NCBI GenBank assembly: GCA_039654915.1
Contig: CM077600.1
Location: 72,053,992 to 72,117,991 of the forward strand
Direction: 5' to 3'
Length of the DNA stretch: 64,000 nucleotides
Source of the DNA: Aquilaria yunnanensis
Taxonomy: Eukaryota; Streptophyta; Magnoliopsida; Malvales; Thymelaeaceae
How positions within the stretch are numbered: the first letter of the stretch is position 1; each line of letters opens with the position of its first letter. The notes under the pieces were generated by a model. That model was not told where the DNA came from. It searched no databases and worked only from the letters and a program-made list of their open reading frames with translations. Shown one piece after another: positions 23,876 through 35,600 of this stretch. The translations under genes were made by a program, and so were the position numbers.

Positions 23876-25021
23876 CAGGGGCGTAGCCAAGATTCTAGAC
23901 TAAGGGCAGGGGTAAGAGTGAAAATATGAATGAGTTGTTGACCGAATATGTTCACATTGGTGGGTGCAACCCTGGATCACACATTATAGAAATATTTGTA
24001 GAATTTGAAGTTCCTAAAGTTTGTTTAGAAGATTCAACAGTTGGAGATTGAAGATAATCTACATTTCCAACAGATTCTAAAACCTCTTCCACCATTCGTG
24101 GGCATTAACTCTTTTGGGTTTGGCTTTCACTTTCCAGTGAAGACATCTTATTAAAAAAGTGGAATAATTTTTTTTGTTTGCTACCCATACCTGTGGAAGC
24201 AAACTTGAAACATCAAGATAATAAGGCTAACTGATTCAAAGCAAATGTCTATCCTAAATTCAGTTTTATTGCTTTGTAATTTGTAAATATTTTTTAATAT
24301 CAACTATATAGAATAATTTTTTTATTAACAAGCAGTAGCAAACCTTTCCTCTTAAAAAGAATTTTAAGTTACTTAGAACAATTCAACACGTACCAAGTAC
24401 CAACTAGGCAACTAATATACTCAGAAGCTCTAACTCTAACCCAACAACAAATCAACAACAACAATCAATCCTTTTTCATTTCTCATATATAATAGATACT
24501 CAAAAGCTTTAACCCAATAATAATCAAGTCTTCTTTTCACTTTTAAAGAAAACCAAGTTAATTAAACGAAATCAACAATAGCAGTGGAAATGTCAGGACG
24601 AGCTGCTTCACTTACCTAAAAAATCAGATCAGCTGAAAAGTTAAGAGACCAAAGACAGGCAGTGCAAAGAGCGAATTGGATTTACGAAGAGAGGGACTGG
24701 CGGCTGCCGTGGAGAAAATGAAGATAGTGAATCGTATCACGCACCATGTCCACTGCCATAGGAATCTTTGCAAATTGCAAATCGCAAACAGAGGGGAAAG
24801 CTTAGTGAAACTACAAGGCAAAAGAAAAGAACGCACCAGATTCATTAAAATCATTAAAAAAAAGTTAAAACATATAAAAATTCCCCATTAGTTTTAAAAC
24901 TTATATATAGATACTTAACTTTAGTTTTCCCATAATTATATCACATATATTACTTATCCCATATACTTTTCAAAAATTTTAGGGGCAGCTGCCAACCGGT
25001 CCTTATAATAATACGTCCCTG
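23876..25021 (+). mobile_element. Non-autonomous hAT, copy A, just upstream of APC8
   Basis: Ends CAGGGGCGTAGCC and ...ACGTCCCTG are inverted. The 8-bp flanks taagaaag (23868-23875) and taagggag (25022-25029) differ by two A/G changes. The sequence matches copy B (31520-32661) along its length in opposite orientation. Near the right end both copies keep a short reading frame beginning AAAVEK (here within 24676-24891), which may be a remnant exon of the parent transposon. The element ends about 200 bp before the APC8 start codon. Confidence 0.85.
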
Positions 25022-25224
25022 TAAGGGAGGAAGGGTAGCATATTTCGGGTCGGGTTTTGGCCGAACCTGAAATTCTGATCTGACCTACACCCGCCTAATC
25101 TGAGTCTGGTCAATTGTAAGTTTGACGCTTGTACTTTTGAGCTTTGAAGGGTGAGGCCAAGACCCAAGAGTGAGAAGTTCAAAGTTCAAACCTCAAGTAG
25201 AGCGAGGGAAACTGGATCATCGAT
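25022..25224 (+). promoter_or_regulatory. Proximal upstream region and 5' UTR of APC8
   Basis: Only about 200 bp separate the hAT end from the APC8 start codon. No canonical TATA box is visible here, so the core promoter may be TATA-less or may lie within the transposon. The segment from about 25140 on has the composition of a 5' UTR. Confidence 0.4.
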
Positions 25225-28200
25225 GAGTGCGAAGGAGAATTGTAGAAACGAGCTCCGAACTGCGGTTCGTCAGCTCAACGATCGTGGTCTTTACTCTGCT
25301 GCGAAGTGGTAATCGTTTTGGTTCTTCTCCATTTCAAAATAATGAGAATAGAAAAGTTCCCGAAACCCTAATATCTTCAATTTAGTTATTTCAACACTTC
25401 TCTGTGTTAATTGGTCTGTTTGTTTAGTTATTGGTTTGAAACTTACACTCCGATTTGATTTGGTTAATTTTGCACATTCTCTTTATCTGCAGGATAGCGA
25501 AATGATAATCTTTAGTTTTTTGTCATTTGAAGATAATGAAAATAGAAAACCCCCATTAACGTAATCCCTTCCCTTGCAGTTTTTCAACATTGTTAGTACA
25601 AATTCGTTCTTAAGTTTAGTTACTGGGTGGAAGATTACCTGCAGATAACATTTGCTTGAATTTCGCGTCCTCTGATCTGTAGGGCAGCAGAGCAACTCGT
25701 AGGAATTGAGCAGGACCCTGCAAAATTTACACCTTCGAACACTAGATTTCAGCGTGGAAGCTCAAGTATCCGTAGGCGGTTTCGCACGAATGAGCTCATT
25801 TCAACACCTTCTGCTGGAGTGTCATCTGTTTCCACCCCTTTAATGGAAGAAGATGAAGCTGTCAATGGTGACTTTTACCTACTGGCGAAGTCATATTTTG
25901 ATTGCCTAGAGTACAGAAGAGCTGTTCATGTTCTTCGAGATCAAATTGGAATGAAATCAGTCTTCTTGCGCCTCTATTCTCTTTATCTGGTCTGTTAGAT
26001 TCTCATCTCCATGTCCCTATATATGTATTAGTTCCCATCCTGCATGTTTTTAGTTATTACTCCAAGGAATCAAATCTGAAAGAGTTGAGTTTCTTATGGA
26101 TGAACACTTTTTTCATTGGGAGGACATGATTTGTAGCCAATCCACTTCAAAATTGTCATATGCCCGTTATATCAGCCACAACTGCTGATATTCTTATTAG
26201 AGGGTTTTGTTGTTGTTTCCATATTCTGTTTGCTCTCTTCTGTTTTAAGGAATCTCTATGGGCTTAACTAGTTCCAGAAATACTCCCTCTGACCCAATAT
26301 GTGTGTCCAGTTTCCAATTTCTTGTGTCCTAAAATGTCACTTTTCCACATTTATGCATCCTCTTCCAAATGTACCCCTCGCATTATGTAAACCCTTGAAT
26401 GCATATCAGAGTAATTATGCTATTTAGTAAGTGTCACCTTCAAGGAACATTCCTAGTATGCTTATATGTGGCACATCATTGATAATTTCCCAGGAAAGGT
26501 AAAAGAGACATATATTATGGGATGGAATGAGTGATAGATATAAATAAAAAGAAATAACTGTGCTGGGAAGAAGGAGCTGTAGAAGTAGTGATCAGTCAGT
26601 GCCAACAACTTTAAAATGCTACTGACTTGTATGCCAATCTGAAAGCTGTAACAGTATCAGTCACACCATCAATGATTTGGATGTAGCAGCAATGTCGCTT
26701 TGGATAATGTCTACCTGCTCAGGTTTCTGATGCAAGATGTTGCCAAAACATGGCACTCCTTATATGACTGTAAATAGGAGTTCCTACATCCCGAAAGGTG
26801 ACACCTTTATCATTTTCAAAAGATTCTAAGGATTTCATCTTTTTAGTGTTAGTTCCCTTTTCTCTCCTTAGCAATGCTATAGCTGTAATGTTTTGGTAGT
26901 TCATACTTCGGGTAAAGTTAGATTTTCAATGCCAGATGTCTGTTGGTGTCATGCATCTTGGGACACAAAATGACACTTTTGGGGACTGATTGAGTTTTAT
27001 TTTTATTTACTGATTTCTCTGATTTAACCACCTGATTTTTTTGTTTCCTTTATGAGCCTGTGCTATCTTGCAATCACTACCAACTGTTTCTTAGTATTTT
27101 CGTTGCTCCTTGAAGGCTGGAGAAAAACGTAAAGAGGAAGAGACTATAGAACTTGAGGGCCCATTGGGTAAAAGTGATGCTGTGAACCATGAACTGGCTT
27201 CTATAGAAAGGGAATTACTGATGCTTCGCAAAAATGGCATGATCGATTCCTTTGGCTTGTACTTATGTGGTCTTGTGCTCAAGGAGAAAGGCAATGAGAA
27301 TCTTGCTTGTACAGTTCTTGTGGAGTCTGTGAATAGTTATCCTTGGAACTGGAGTGCCTGGTCAGAATTGCAGTCCTTATGCACTACAGTTGATGTCTTG
27401 AACAGTCTTAACCTCAGTAATCACTGGATGAAAGAATTCTTTCTTGCAAGCTCATACCAAGAACTGAGGATGCATAATGAAGCATTGGCTAAATATGAAC
27501 ACCTACAAGGCACTTTCAGTTTTAGCAATTACATTCAGGCGCAAATTGCAAAGACCCAATACAGTCGAAGGGAATTTGAACAAGTGGAAGTGATTTTTGA
27601 AGAGCTTCTAAGGCTTGATCCATATAGAATAGAGGACATGGATGTTTATTCTAATGTGCTCTACACAAAAGAATGTTTCTCTGCCTTGAGCTATCTTGCT
27701 CACAGGGTCTTCATGACAGATAAATACAGGCCTGAATCCTGCTGCATTATTGGAAACTACTACAGTTTAAAAGGGCAGCATGAAAAATCAGTTGTCTATT
27801 TTAGGCGGGCTCTTAAATTGAATAAAAGGTACTTATCTGCTTGGACTCTTATGGGTCATGAGTATGTTGAGATGAAAAACATCCCAGCTGCAATTGATGC
27901 TTATCGAAGAGCTGTTGACATAAATGGTTGTGATTATCGAGCATGGTATGGATTAGGACAAGCATATGAAATGGTGGGCATGCCCCACCATGCTCTGCAT
28001 TATTTTCGGAAATCAGTTTTCTTACAACCGTCTGATTCCCGTTGTTGGATTGCCATGGGTCATTGTTATGAAACAGAACAGCTGCATATGCTTGAAGAGG
28101 CGATCAAGTGTTACAGAAGGGCAGCAAACTGTAATGACATGGAAGGAATTGCCATTCACCGGCTAGCAAAGTTACACGAAGAACTTGGTCAGTCAGAGGA

Positions 28201-28566
28201 GGCAGCATTCTACTATAAAAAGGTTCTTGAGAGGATGGAAGCTGACGAAAGAGAAGGGCCGAATATGGTAGAAGCACTGATGTTTCTTGCCAAATACTGC
28301 AGAGCGCAGAGGAAATATGAAGAAGCAGAGGTCCATTGTACCCGTCTTCTGGATTATACTGGTCCGGTGAGTTTTTACTTATTCTTAAAGTCCAAGATTA
28401 CCCATTTTGGAAATTTACATGTATTTACATTATGACTTGAGCTAATTTGTGCTGTCTACTCTACCCATGGCCAAAGGAGAGGGAAACAGCGAAGAGCATA
28501 CTTCGTGGAATGAAAATGGCACAATCTGTCCTGCCTTCAATGGATGTCGAGACTTTCCCCCCCTAA
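25225..28566 (+). CDS. APC8: Anaphase-promoting complex subunit 8 (CDC23 homologue), four exons
   Basis: Exons are about 25225-25308, 25683-25989, 27116-28366 and 28477-28566, all with GT/AG borders, giving roughly 577 residues, close to the plant family length. APC8/CDC23 is a tetratricopeptide scaffold of the anaphase-promoting complex, the nuclear ubiquitin ligase that drives exit from mitosis. The N-terminus (ELRTAVRQLNDRGLYSAAKW, then EQLVGIEQDP) matches plant APC8. Exon 3 holds the conserved core EGPLGKSD, SVNSYPWNWSAWSELQSLC, NHWMKEFFLA and the TPR repeats (YRPESCCIIGNYYSLKGQHE, AWTLMGHEYVEMKN, DYRAWYGLGQAYEM). The C-terminus is MKMAQSVLPSMDVETFPP. No stop or lost splice site was seen. 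The exon 1/2 junction (phase 2, inside the Trp codon) was set by homology, and the base count of exon 1 should be verified to within 2 bases. It is the only intact host gene here. Confidence 0.93.
26283..26534. mobile_element. Stowaway-type MITE in APC8 intron 2
   Basis: Starts CTCCCTCTGACCCAATAT and ends, inverted, ...ATTATGGGATGGAATGAGTGA, with TA on both sides (26281-26282 and 26535-26536). The size (252 bp), the CTCCCT end and the TA duplication fit Stowaway (Tc1/mariner) elements. It lies well inside the 1.1-kb intron and away from the splice sites. Confidence 0.75.
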
Positions 28567-29194
28567 CTTATCCAACAGTGCCCGGTAATTTTTGAAGAGT
28601 TCCTCCTCCTAAGCATGTATCATCTCTTGAAATTGACAATTGAAGAGATCAAAACTACTCAGTATATGTCAAACATTTGGTGTCAATATCAAAGCATGCT
28701 TAATTATTATTGCTGGGGCTCTACTCTAATCTGCATGATTTGTTTATTTCTGAGCATAGAGGACTCTCTTGGATGAATTTTGGTACATGAAATCTTTTCC
28801 CACACGTTTCGTTAGCCGGTCCATAATTGAGTACTCTCCCTATATTCGATGAATTCTGTTCATGTTGTTTATGTTGTTTGGCAAATAATTTAGGAATACT
28901 CTCGATTTTATAAAGACTCAACCATTTGACCTCGCACGTGTTATTAGGCTAATCGAACTTGTGCTCATTTTGGACAATTTTGCCGCCTCTCCAAACTACC
29001 TGTCTCCCAAAAAACCACGGCTCGCTTGATGAAACTGTGCACTTGCTGGTGGAACCAAATAGTAATGCTGGCTCAACTTGCGCTTGCCCTTGCTTCCTGT
29101 TCGCCAGATATAGTGGTTTCATGCTCTTTGTTGTTCTTCTAAATCCGTGAATTGTGGCGCGTCAACACCGGATTTCATTGATGGGTCCTATTAA
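28567..29194. other. APC8 3' UTR and downstream spacer
   Basis: The first part is likely the APC8 3' UTR. No further gene, repeat or RNA was recognised. Short ORFs here have no family match. Confidence 0.4.
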
Positions 29195-30441
29195 GGGAAA
29201 ATTACTAACCCCCCTTATGGTTTAGTCTAACCTATACTTTACCCCCTCTATTTTTAAAAACATACACTTTATCCCCAATCTTCTTTATAGTGGCTGATAA
29301 CAACTTCTGAAACCCAAATTTAAACTTTTTGGTAATCATGTTTCAGTAATTTTAAGATTTTTGATATTTTTTTCACAGTTAACCGATCTTTAGAAGACAC
29401 TAATATGCATTTACTAGGGGTGAAAGTAGTTGACCCTAACTCGAAACCTAACTATATTTTACGGGTTAGGGTTAGGGTTGAAGATATGAATAAGAGGGAT
29501 TCGGGCCAACCCGAAACCGACTTGTTCTGAAGGTCTGAAATCAGGTTGGTTTGGTTATAACCTGAAACCACTCGAATCCAACTAAAAAAACTAGGCCCAG
29601 GTCACCACCAACCCACCACACCACACCTGGCTGATGTATACTTGTTCCTGATTCCCTACTCCCATAAGTCCATAACCATTATGCCAATCCAGGCCATTAA
29701 GTCCCAATGAAACCGTAAGTTCAAACCCAAATCCCCAATTATCCTAAGTCCCAACTAGACAAAGATCACGCAATAGCACCGGCACGGTAGCAGACTAGCA
29801 AGCGAGGGCCAAACTCCAAATGCAGGCAGAGCTCCCCAACCACTGTAGTATTGCTCATTTAAGTTGTCTTCTCTCACATAGCTAATAGCTCGAGCTTGAC
29901 GTTGCCCTTAGTCCGTCACACGCCTGTTGCTGCCAGAACTTCAGTGAATCAATGTTCGCCTAGTTGCCGTTGGCTGGTCGGACTCAATTACGACGGACCT
30001 CTCACGACGTTCATCATCTCAATTACTGTCCCTCAATTCGCATCTTGTCAAGCTTCAAACCCGACCCAATCCGTTTTTTTCCAGGTTAGGGTCGATTCGA
30101 GTTAGGAAGCTAAATAAGGTCGGGTCAGGTTTTAAATTTTGGATGGACAGATTGTTTGCGAATTTCGGGTCCCAACCCTAACCCGAAAATTACACCCCTA
30201 GCATTTACATGAAGGAAAATGCATTTACAAAAAGAAAAAACTGATAATTTAAAATATCTGTTAATTATAAAAAAAAATTATTGGATTGATTGAATTACTG
30301 GAAGATAATTATTATTTAAATATAGTTTTAGAAGTTGTTATTGGATAGTTTAAAAAATATAGGGGTAAAGTGTAGGTTTTAAAAATAGATGGAGCAAACT
30401 GTAGGTTATGACATACCTTAGAGGGTAATTGTAAGTTTTCC
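29195..30441. mobile_element. Mutator-like foldback MITE, interrupted by a hAT
   Basis: Ends GGGAAAATTAC and, inverted, GGAAAACTTAC. The arms remain similar for about 200 bp and match the arms of 22833-23280. The 9-bp flanks tcctattaa and ttttattaa differ at two C/T positions, consistent with a decayed 9-bp duplication. Without the nested hAT it is about 450 bp. Confidence 0.65.
29415..30200. mobile_element. Non-autonomous hAT with perfect target duplication
   Basis: Ends TAGGGGTGAAAG and ...TTACACCCCTA. The 8-bp flank GCATTTAC is identical on both sides (29407-29414 and 30201-30208). Subterminal regions carry 'gggttaggg' and 'cctaacccg' motifs in inverted orientation. A GC-richer middle (29760-30060) has no recognised coding. 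The perfect duplication suggests it is younger than its host element. Confidence 0.9.
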
Positions 30442-31519
30442 TTTTATTAAGTTGGTCTTTCTCTCTCTCTAAATCATTGATGAGTTTCACTCTCTCAATC
30501 GATGATGAGTTTCATGGGCTTGAACCCCATTGAATGAGAAGTAGAGGAAGGATGCGTGGGAGAACAAGGGGTAATTTGGTAAAATGGAAGTAAAAAATTA
30601 ACCATAAAAAGAAATTGTTCATTCTTGTTTGGGATGAGGAAGTAGTATTTAATCTTGATTCAAATGCCTCTTTCTTTTTTTGTACATAAGCTTATCTACT
30701 ACTACAAGTAAAGGGTTTTTGAAGGAGGGAAAAAGGGAGAAGAAAATCGAACCCAAGTAAAGATTGTAAGAGTAATATCTCTTTGGCAAATAAACTAGTA
30801 AGGCGTGATTCAAATGCCTCTTTTAACTTATTGCTATCCTATTTTTCAACTCCTTGCCTTGTTATGAAATAGGAGCCGAGGACCATTTCATAATACAAGG
30901 TGGCCAATTACCTTTCGAACAGCTAAATTCTAGTTCACATGATGATGCATTAATCCTGCCCAGTACGAAAAATGCCGGTTCAATCAAGTGAACCATTTAT
31001 AGGTTTGATTAACTCGAGCTGGAAGTGGTTTAGGAAGTTGGATGATTATTGCAAGCAGCTTATGAATCTGTGCAGGTTAATTGAACAATTTAGTAGTTGA
31101 TTTAAAGGCTAGAGGACTTAAATGAAAGCCTACAAGTTTTATTTGTTGACCGAGACGAGAGAATTGAGTCATGTGTTTATTCCATGACTCATTTGTAAGA
31201 GGTTCAGAAGTTAAGGGAGTCAATTGGGGATGAAGGTGGTGAATTGATTGAACAATTTAAAGTTAAGGTTATCGATGTCTGAAGTCAGAGGTACTCAATT
31301 GCTCAACATCGAAAGTTGGAGGTTCGGAAAAGCAATTGAGCAGCACTGAAAAGGAACTTCATCTTCGACCTCTAATCGATTGGAAAATGCTTGGATTACA
31401 GAGAAGTTTTTCAGGAAACAACAAACAAGCCCAAACTTGATTTGAGAGAGAATCTAAAAGTGGATGAGGTTTCTTGCCATCCAAAGCACAAAAAGCTGGA
31501 AATTGGTTTTGGGCTCTGG
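30442..31519. other. Non-coding stretch, no feature recognised
   Basis: No gene, terminal repeat or RNA was seen. A short direct repeat ('gatgagtttca', near 30480 and 30510) is the only local structure. Confidence 0.4.
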
Positions 31520-32661
31520 CAGGGGCATATTATTATAGGGACGGGGTGGCAACCGCCCCATAGAATTTTGGAAAAATATATGGGGTAGGTAATATATGTG
31601 ATATAATTATAGGAAAATTAAAGTTAGGTACCTATGTGTAAGTTTTAAAATTAATGGGGGACTTTTATATGTTTTAACCTTTTTTAATGATTTTAATGAA
31701 TCCGGTGTGCTTCTTTTCTTTTCCCTTTTAGTTTCACCGAGAGCATGCCCCCTTCTTTGCGATTTGCAAAAGCCCTTGTGGCTGTGGGCACAACGCACAA
31801 CGTGATTCACTCTCTTTGCTTTTTCAACGGCAGCCGCCAACCCCCTCCCCCCAAGTCCAATTCGCTCTCTGTACTTCCCGTCTTTGGTCTCTTAGCTCTT
31901 TGGCTAATCTGATTTTTGAGATAAGTGAAGCAGCTTGTCTCAACATCTCCATTGTTATTGTTGATTTCGTTTAATTAACTTGGTTTCTTGAAGAGTGAAG
32001 ATAATACTTTATTATTGTTGGGTTAGAGCTTCTGAGTATCTATTATATATGAGAAATAAAAAAGTGTTGATTGTTGTTGTTGATTTGTTGTTGGGTTAGA
32101 GTTAGAGCTTCTGAGTATATTAGTTGCCTAGTTAGTACTTGGTACGTGTTGAATTGTTCTAAGTGACTTAAAATTATTTTTGAGAGGAAAAGTTTATTGT
32201 TGCTTGTTGATAAAAAAAATCATTCCATTTAATTGATATTCAAAAATATTTACAAATTACAAACTAGTAGCATTGAATTTAGGACAGATATTTGCTTTGA
32301 ATCAGCTAGATTTGTTATCTTGATGTTTCAAGTTTGCTTCCACAGATATAGGTAGCAAACAAAATAAAACTATTCCACTTTTTTAATAAGAATTCTCCAC
32401 CAGAAAGTAAAAGTCAAACCGAAAAGAGTCAAAGTCCACGAATGGTGAAAGAGGTTTCAGAATCTATTGGAATGCAGATTATCTTCAATCTCCAACTATT
32501 GAATCTTCTCAACAAACTCTAGAAACTTTAAATTCTACAAATGTTTCTATAGTGCGTGATCTAGGGTTGTGCCCACAAATGTAGGCATATTTCATCAACA
32601 ACTCATTCATATTTTCACTTTCGCCTCCGCCCCCTAGTCTAGAATCGTGGCTACACCCCTG
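31520..32661 (-). mobile_element. Non-autonomous hAT, copy B, inverted relative to copy A
   Basis: Same family and nearly the same length (1142 bp) as copy A (1146 bp), in opposite orientation. The 8-bp flank GGCTCTGG is identical on both sides (31512-31519 and 32662-32669). The AAAVEK reading frame is at 31607-31840 on the minus strand, the mirrored position to copy A. The perfect duplication suggests a later insertion than copy A. Confidence 0.92.
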
Positions 32662-35600
32662 GGCTCTGGTTCACTAGATTCAAAGGGTGTTTGGTAAGGG
32701 AATTAGTGTTTTACTTGGTTAATGATGTTATTTGTTGAAATCTAGAGCTATTCCATAGTTCATTGGTTGTAATTTACCATGCATGTTGAAGAAAAGCATA
32801 GAAGTTTATGTTGACAAGCAAGTCTTGAGTGATCATGTGGCTTCAAGGGAGTTGATGTATCTTGTTATCCTTGGAGAGACGAGACACGTGTTTTTGTTAA
32901 TGGCGAATCTAGAATTTTTTTAAAGTGGGTCCATATATATACAGTATAAGAACTAGATCAAATGATGAAAAATAGAAATTTGTTATATGATAAGTACCAA
33001 ATATCTTATAATTGTTCTTGAAAATTTTTCATATTTTGAAAATATTTTGCAGTGATATCATTAAGAATGCCATTTAAAACATTCTTATCAATATATGGTT
33101 TATATATTCATTCAAAAATTAGTCACTTATTTTGTTCTGCAAATCTCTCTTATAAGTTTCATTGCTGAAAGTACTTGCTTTATAGTTGATATAGCTACAG
33201 AAAAAATCAGTGCCAATTTCAAGAGAAGAAAGTTCAAGGGAATGGCAAGAAATCATACAGGAACAACAAGAAAGCAAAGAAGAAGAAAAATCAAAATATA
33301 AAACCCAACAAGAACAACTATACATGATAAAATCATACCTGAACGAAAAACCCAAGAGAATGACAAAATAAATCCAAAGTCCAGTCACAAAATCCAAAAT
33401 TTGAATCAAACAAGACCGAAAAAATTTTATAAATGACAAAGTTAATCTTAAAAGAAATAAACATGTAAATACAGTAGCTTTTAAAAAGTTTTGAATTCGA
33501 ATAAATGCATAATTAATTCTTTAATTAGGCTAGATCATTCTATTACCTAAGCCAAATTCTTAATTAAGCCAGAATCGTTCCTAATTCCCAGGAAACCTTT
33601 TTTCCAAGATTTACTATGTAAATCCAAGCTACTTTCTTAGCATTAAGTATTTACTTGGGAGTTAATAAGATATTTACATAGTTTCAATAAAATACTTAAG
33701 TTTATTAAACTAATATAGTAGTTCGTCAGAATTAAAAAAAAAACATGAATAAAATGTGTGCTACCGTGTAAGAAAACATTTTAATGCTTATGCATGCACA
33801 AGTAATATATATCATGCCAAACTATAGATGAAAACCACACTCATAGTGAGTAAATACTACGACAAAACAATATCTAAGTGTTTTGACTATCAACCTAAAC
33901 AAGTAATGTCATGGGTTGATAAACCTAAACTAAATTAATAATAATAGATGCAATAGTTGTACTACGTCAAAATTAATGCTAGTAGACCTACTACTAACTA
34001 CAACCACCATGCTACAAAATAATTGTGAGCCTAAATGGTCAATAGGCCTATCTTTGCTTGGGAGAGAGAAGCCCAAGCGAGGAATGACCTAAGAAGTCCA
34101 TGTCCGACGACCTTGCTATACAAGGCAAATAAGTTTGGAGTTAGACTTTTATCATTAGTGCATGTAGCATATGAAAGATTAACATGTAATGTACGTAAAA
34201 TGTATCTATGAGAAACTAACAAACAAGTACCAAATAATCATTATAGATTATTCGGCTCTTGCACAATGTTATCTGCGAATTAACAATAATGGTAAGTATA
34301 TGAAATACTTAGTAAGACATTCTAAAACAAACAATTCATAACAACATCACACATAATGTACCATATGCACACATTGTCATCCATGCATGAACCTTGCCCA
34401 TAATTTATATGAATGTGCCATGAGCTTTTATAGCGCCAAGTATTATATAATGATCATCATATCCTACCCTTTTAGGTCAATGACTCATCCTACTTCTCAC
34501 ACAAGCAAACAAACAACACAAACAAACAAAAACACACACTGGTTCATTTTTACCTTTAAACATGGATTCTTGCATTTTCCTTTGAGCTTGCTAGCTTTCG
34601 CTAGCTAAAAAATTCCCTTATTTTATGTAATGGGATTTGAACAAGTTTGGTGTGGGTCATAGTGTCCATGGAAGTGTCTTGCCCCCCTCTAGCTTCATGT
34701 GTATGCTTTATTGTGGCCCAAGTCATTTAATGGCCCAAAGTGTTGTTTGGGCCTTCGGGCTTTGCCTTGGGCCCTGGCCTCGTGGGTCCTACCCAAAGTG
34801 CAACCCAAGGCCCACACAAAACCGAGGCCCTTGGGATGTGCCCATGTGGCCCCTAGGGGCACATGGCCATGAGTGCATGCACATGCGTACACTTGGGCGC
34901 ACCCTCAGGTGCCCCTTTGGCACACATGACTACATGCCTCTTTGGGCACAGCCATGTGCATCTCGGAACACCCAACTCACCATGATTTTAGGCAACCCAA
35001 AACACTTATGCACATAGGAGCCCATGCCACACACGCACACACACATAACGAGCCCTTAAGCTTGATTACAACAGAAACACACTCAAACCAAGACACACCT
35101 CTCTTGTGCTTGCCAAACCTTGAAAGTTTAGCTACACTCATCTATCGAGCACCCAAGTCTTAGCTCACACACCATTTTACAGCCCATGCACCAAGGACAC
35201 TAACTATTGCCAAAATTAAGAGCTAGGTCTAACCTTAGTGTCACTTGAACCCTTTCTGGCTCTATTGGTCACCTTATGCCCTTTTTTTCCCATCCATTTT
35301 CCTTAGCTTTTACCAAGTTAAAACATGGGTAGAGCTTCTAAAAAAGAGAAGGGCTAGAACATCTTGCCCTTATGCAGATTTTGTATTTGCAAGCTCAAAG
35401 GTCCACATCCTACAAGCTCAGTCTTTCTCTTGGAGTTCCTCGTTTAACAAAAGTAAATCAAGCATAATAGTAGCATATTTTTGCGCCTAGGGGTAGTACC
35501 ATTATTGAGGAACTAGAAAAAAATGATACAATTCTTACCTTAAGAAAACAAAACACTTAGAACCATAACTCCCTTTCTAGAAGCTCATCGGTTTTCCCTT

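Noticed and set aside
33119..33439. Minus-strand frame of 106 residues, hydrophobic
   Set aside because: No family match. The opposite strand is A/G-rich repeat-like sequence, so the frame is likely chance.
34637..35017. Plus-strand frame of 126 residues
   Set aside because: Rich in Gly, Pro, Cys and His from 'gggcccatg' type repeats, with no domain, and also open on the other strand. Probably LTR-like repeat sequence.
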